Source of the DNA: Gammaproteobacteria bacterium
GTDB lineage: Bacteria > Pseudomonadota > Gammaproteobacteria > Diplorickettsiales > Diplorickettsiaceae
Assembly (NCBI GenBank): GCA_013288455.1
Contig: JABDBU010000044.1
Coordinates: 1-5,031, forward strand
Direction: 5' to 3'
DNA length: 5,031 nucleotides
How positions within the stretch are numbered: the stretch's first letter is position 1; each line of letters starts with the position of its first letter. Below are positions 4,089-5,031 of the stretch, piece by piece. Under the pieces are notes generated by a model. That model did no database searches and had not been told where the DNA came from. It worked only from the letters and a program-made list of their open reading frames with translations. Position numbers and translations under genes: made by a program.

Positions 4089-4613
4089 TCATTGCATGTA
4101 TTGTTTTTTTGCCTTGGCCACTGTTTTGAGAAATTCTTGATATTGCGCACCTTGATTTTGATGAATTATCTGATTTGCTAATGGATAGCCACAGAGCACA
4201 AAGAAATCTTCGATATCTTCTGTTTTTGTTGAACCAGCTTTAACCGATTTCATCTTCTTATCACAGAATTTACACCAAGATGCACCACGAGATTCTGGAT
4301 GATGCTTATCCGTAAAGTCGAAAGGCTTATTATCTTTTGATTCATTATTGCGTATGTCAACCATAACTGATGCGTACTCGAGTACTGCTATAGGCTTAAA
4401 TCCGTACCAATAAGAAAAGTTTAAACCATTCAGCACTTGATGAGTGTCCTGCCAGCGCTGCGTTCCCCGTATTTTTTTTCGAGCAGTGTCAATGTCGAGG
4501 GTATATTGGCCGATGTTTAGTTTTTGATCACTGTCTTGTTGTGGATCAGCAGCAATGATAGATATAGATGAAAGAATGGAAAACGGAAGAAACGGTTTAA
4601 AAAATGCTTTCAT
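4089..4613 (-). CDS. Hypothetical exported protein, 174 residues, with a CxxC motif
   Basis: The start is the ATG at 4613 behind GAGGAG at ideal spacing; an upstream TTG at 4673 is rejected. Residues 1-22 form a signal peptide (Lys2, Lys6, hydrophobic FLPFSILSSISIIA, likely cut near Ala21-Ala22), so the mature protein begins near DPQQDSDQ and should be outside the cytoplasm. The central segment has GLNFSYWYGF (63-72), resembling GLNLSSWF of the 161-residue exported protein. WCKFC (113-117) is a CxxC pair with a third cysteine at 141; the preceding Trp recalls redox motifs, but no thioredoxin-like surroundings are visible. A short metal site is equally possible. The C-terminus is a Lys/Gln-rich helix. 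The upstream gene ends 56 bases before its start in the same direction, so the two might share a transcript. No function can be assigned. Confidence 0.85.
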   Translation of the reverse strand: MKAFFKPFLPFSILSSISIIAADPQQDSDQKLNIGQYTLDIDTARKKIRGTQRWQDTHQVLNGLNFSYWYGFKPIAVLEYASVMVDIRNNESKDNKPFDFTDKHHPESRGASWCKFCDKKMKSVKAGSTKTEDIEDFFVLCGYPLANQIIHQNQGAQYQEFLKTVAKAKKQYMQ

Positions 4614-4644
4614 GGATCTCCTCTTTGGGATTATTAACTTTCTT

Positions 4645-4673
4645 GTAACAGCAACATAACAGATCAGCGTCAA
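4645..4673 (-). promoter_or_regulatory. Weak candidate promoter of the 174-residue gene
   Basis: Read leftward, TTGACG (4668-4673, five of six), a 17-base spacer and TGTTAC (4645-4650, only three of six). It overlaps the stop of the upstream gene. The good -35 and exact spacing make it worth noting; the poor -10 keeps confidence low. Read-through from the upstream gene is the alternative. Confidence 0.25.
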
Positions 4674-5031
4674 CGCTTAATAGCACACACTTGATTGCGC
4701 TGCACAACCATGGTGTATTGCTCAGCATTATGACGCACTTCTTGTAATCCTTCTATTATCGCATCTATTTCTTTTGCGGTAATAATCGCACGTTCCACAA
4801 GGAAATCCCTTGCCTCTTCTAGAGAGCTAATAGAAAGCTCAGTCCCAACCGAGCCAGATCGTTGCTCAAATGAACGCACTATTTTTATTTCAAGATGATG
4901 GCGTTGCACTAATTGTTCCAGGGACGCACCAATATCATAATTGGTATGCAAGCATGCTTCCGCCTTTTTGGTAATATTATGCGCAACCGCTTCAATAGCC
5001 CAATGAGCCGGTTCTGTCCTGCTTGCGGAGA
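4670..5031 (-). CDS. C-terminal part of a larger helical hypothetical protein (5' end outside window)
   Basis: The frame is open to the right edge, so this is the last 119 residues of a longer protein that ends at TGA 4670-4672. A TTG inside the frame at 4951 would give 93 residues, but it has no ribosome site and the sequence before it (RTEPAHWAIEAVAHNITKK) is equally protein-like, so the gene very probably starts outside. The visible part is mostly helical and charged (SLEQLVQRHHLEIKIV, EEARDFLVERAIITAKEIDA), with no membrane segment. It ends in a basic tail, QVCAIKR. The family is not recognised. It lies 56 bases upstream of the 174-residue exported protein gene in the same direction and could be its operon partner. 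Confidence 0.7.
   Translation of the reverse strand, partial: SASRTEPAHWAIEAVAHNITKKAEACLHTNYDIGASLEQLVQRHHLEIKIVRSFEQRSGSVGTELSISSLEEARDFLVERAIITAKEIDAIIEGLQEVRHNAEQYTMVVQRNQVCAIKR

Overview
The window is a moderately AT-rich, gene-poor stretch of bacterial DNA. It has Shine-Dalgarno-type ribosome sites, sigma70-like promoters and short proteins with N-terminal export signals. None of the proteins is one I can name with certainty. The mix of small secreted proteins of unknown function, decaying repeats and an unpaired antitoxin-like gene would suit a host-associated or candidate-phylum bacterium, for example a Dependentiae-type intracellular lineage. That placement is a weak inference, because no marker gene is present.

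Layout, left to right. Bases 1-211 hold no clear gene but contain a perfect 13-bp inverted repeat. A 124-residue cytoplasmic-looking protein with a C-terminal cysteine cluster lies on the minus strand (212-586), possibly preceded by a 37-residue charged micro-ORF (635-748). On the plus strand, 775-1038 encodes an 87-residue ribbon-helix-helix protein with a RelB-like tail, which looks like an antitoxin without an adjacent toxin. Its ribosome site adjoins an inverted repeat that could be its operator.

The centre (1059-2629) is a rearranged block. A segment of about 183 bp is present twice as direct repeats. Each copy carries the last 41 codons of a secreted-protein gene plus its terminator. 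The right copy belongs to an intact 161-residue gene (2503-2988). The left copy is a dead fragment whose junction falls on the stop codon of a 277-residue putative lipoprotein gene (1241-2074). Between the repeats also sits the first copy of a second repeat family, a 94-bp segment at 2269-2362 that recurs at 3888-3981. The two 94-bp copies differ at three bases, all silent in one reading frame, so they descend from a protein-coding element.

The right part is a minus-strand series of exported unknowns: a 184-residue protein (3136-3690) with a possible beta-grasp domain, the second repeat relic with a truncated signal-peptide stub (3799-3996), a 174-residue protein with a CxxC motif (4089-4613), and the C-terminal part of a longer helical protein running off the right edge (4670-5031).

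No pathway can be assembled from these genes. The common theme is a run of individually promoted envelope or secreted proteins interspersed with repeat-mediated rearrangements. The best-supported regulatory calls are the promoters of the 277- and 184-residue genes (each with a perfect TATAAT box) and the two minus-strand terminators.
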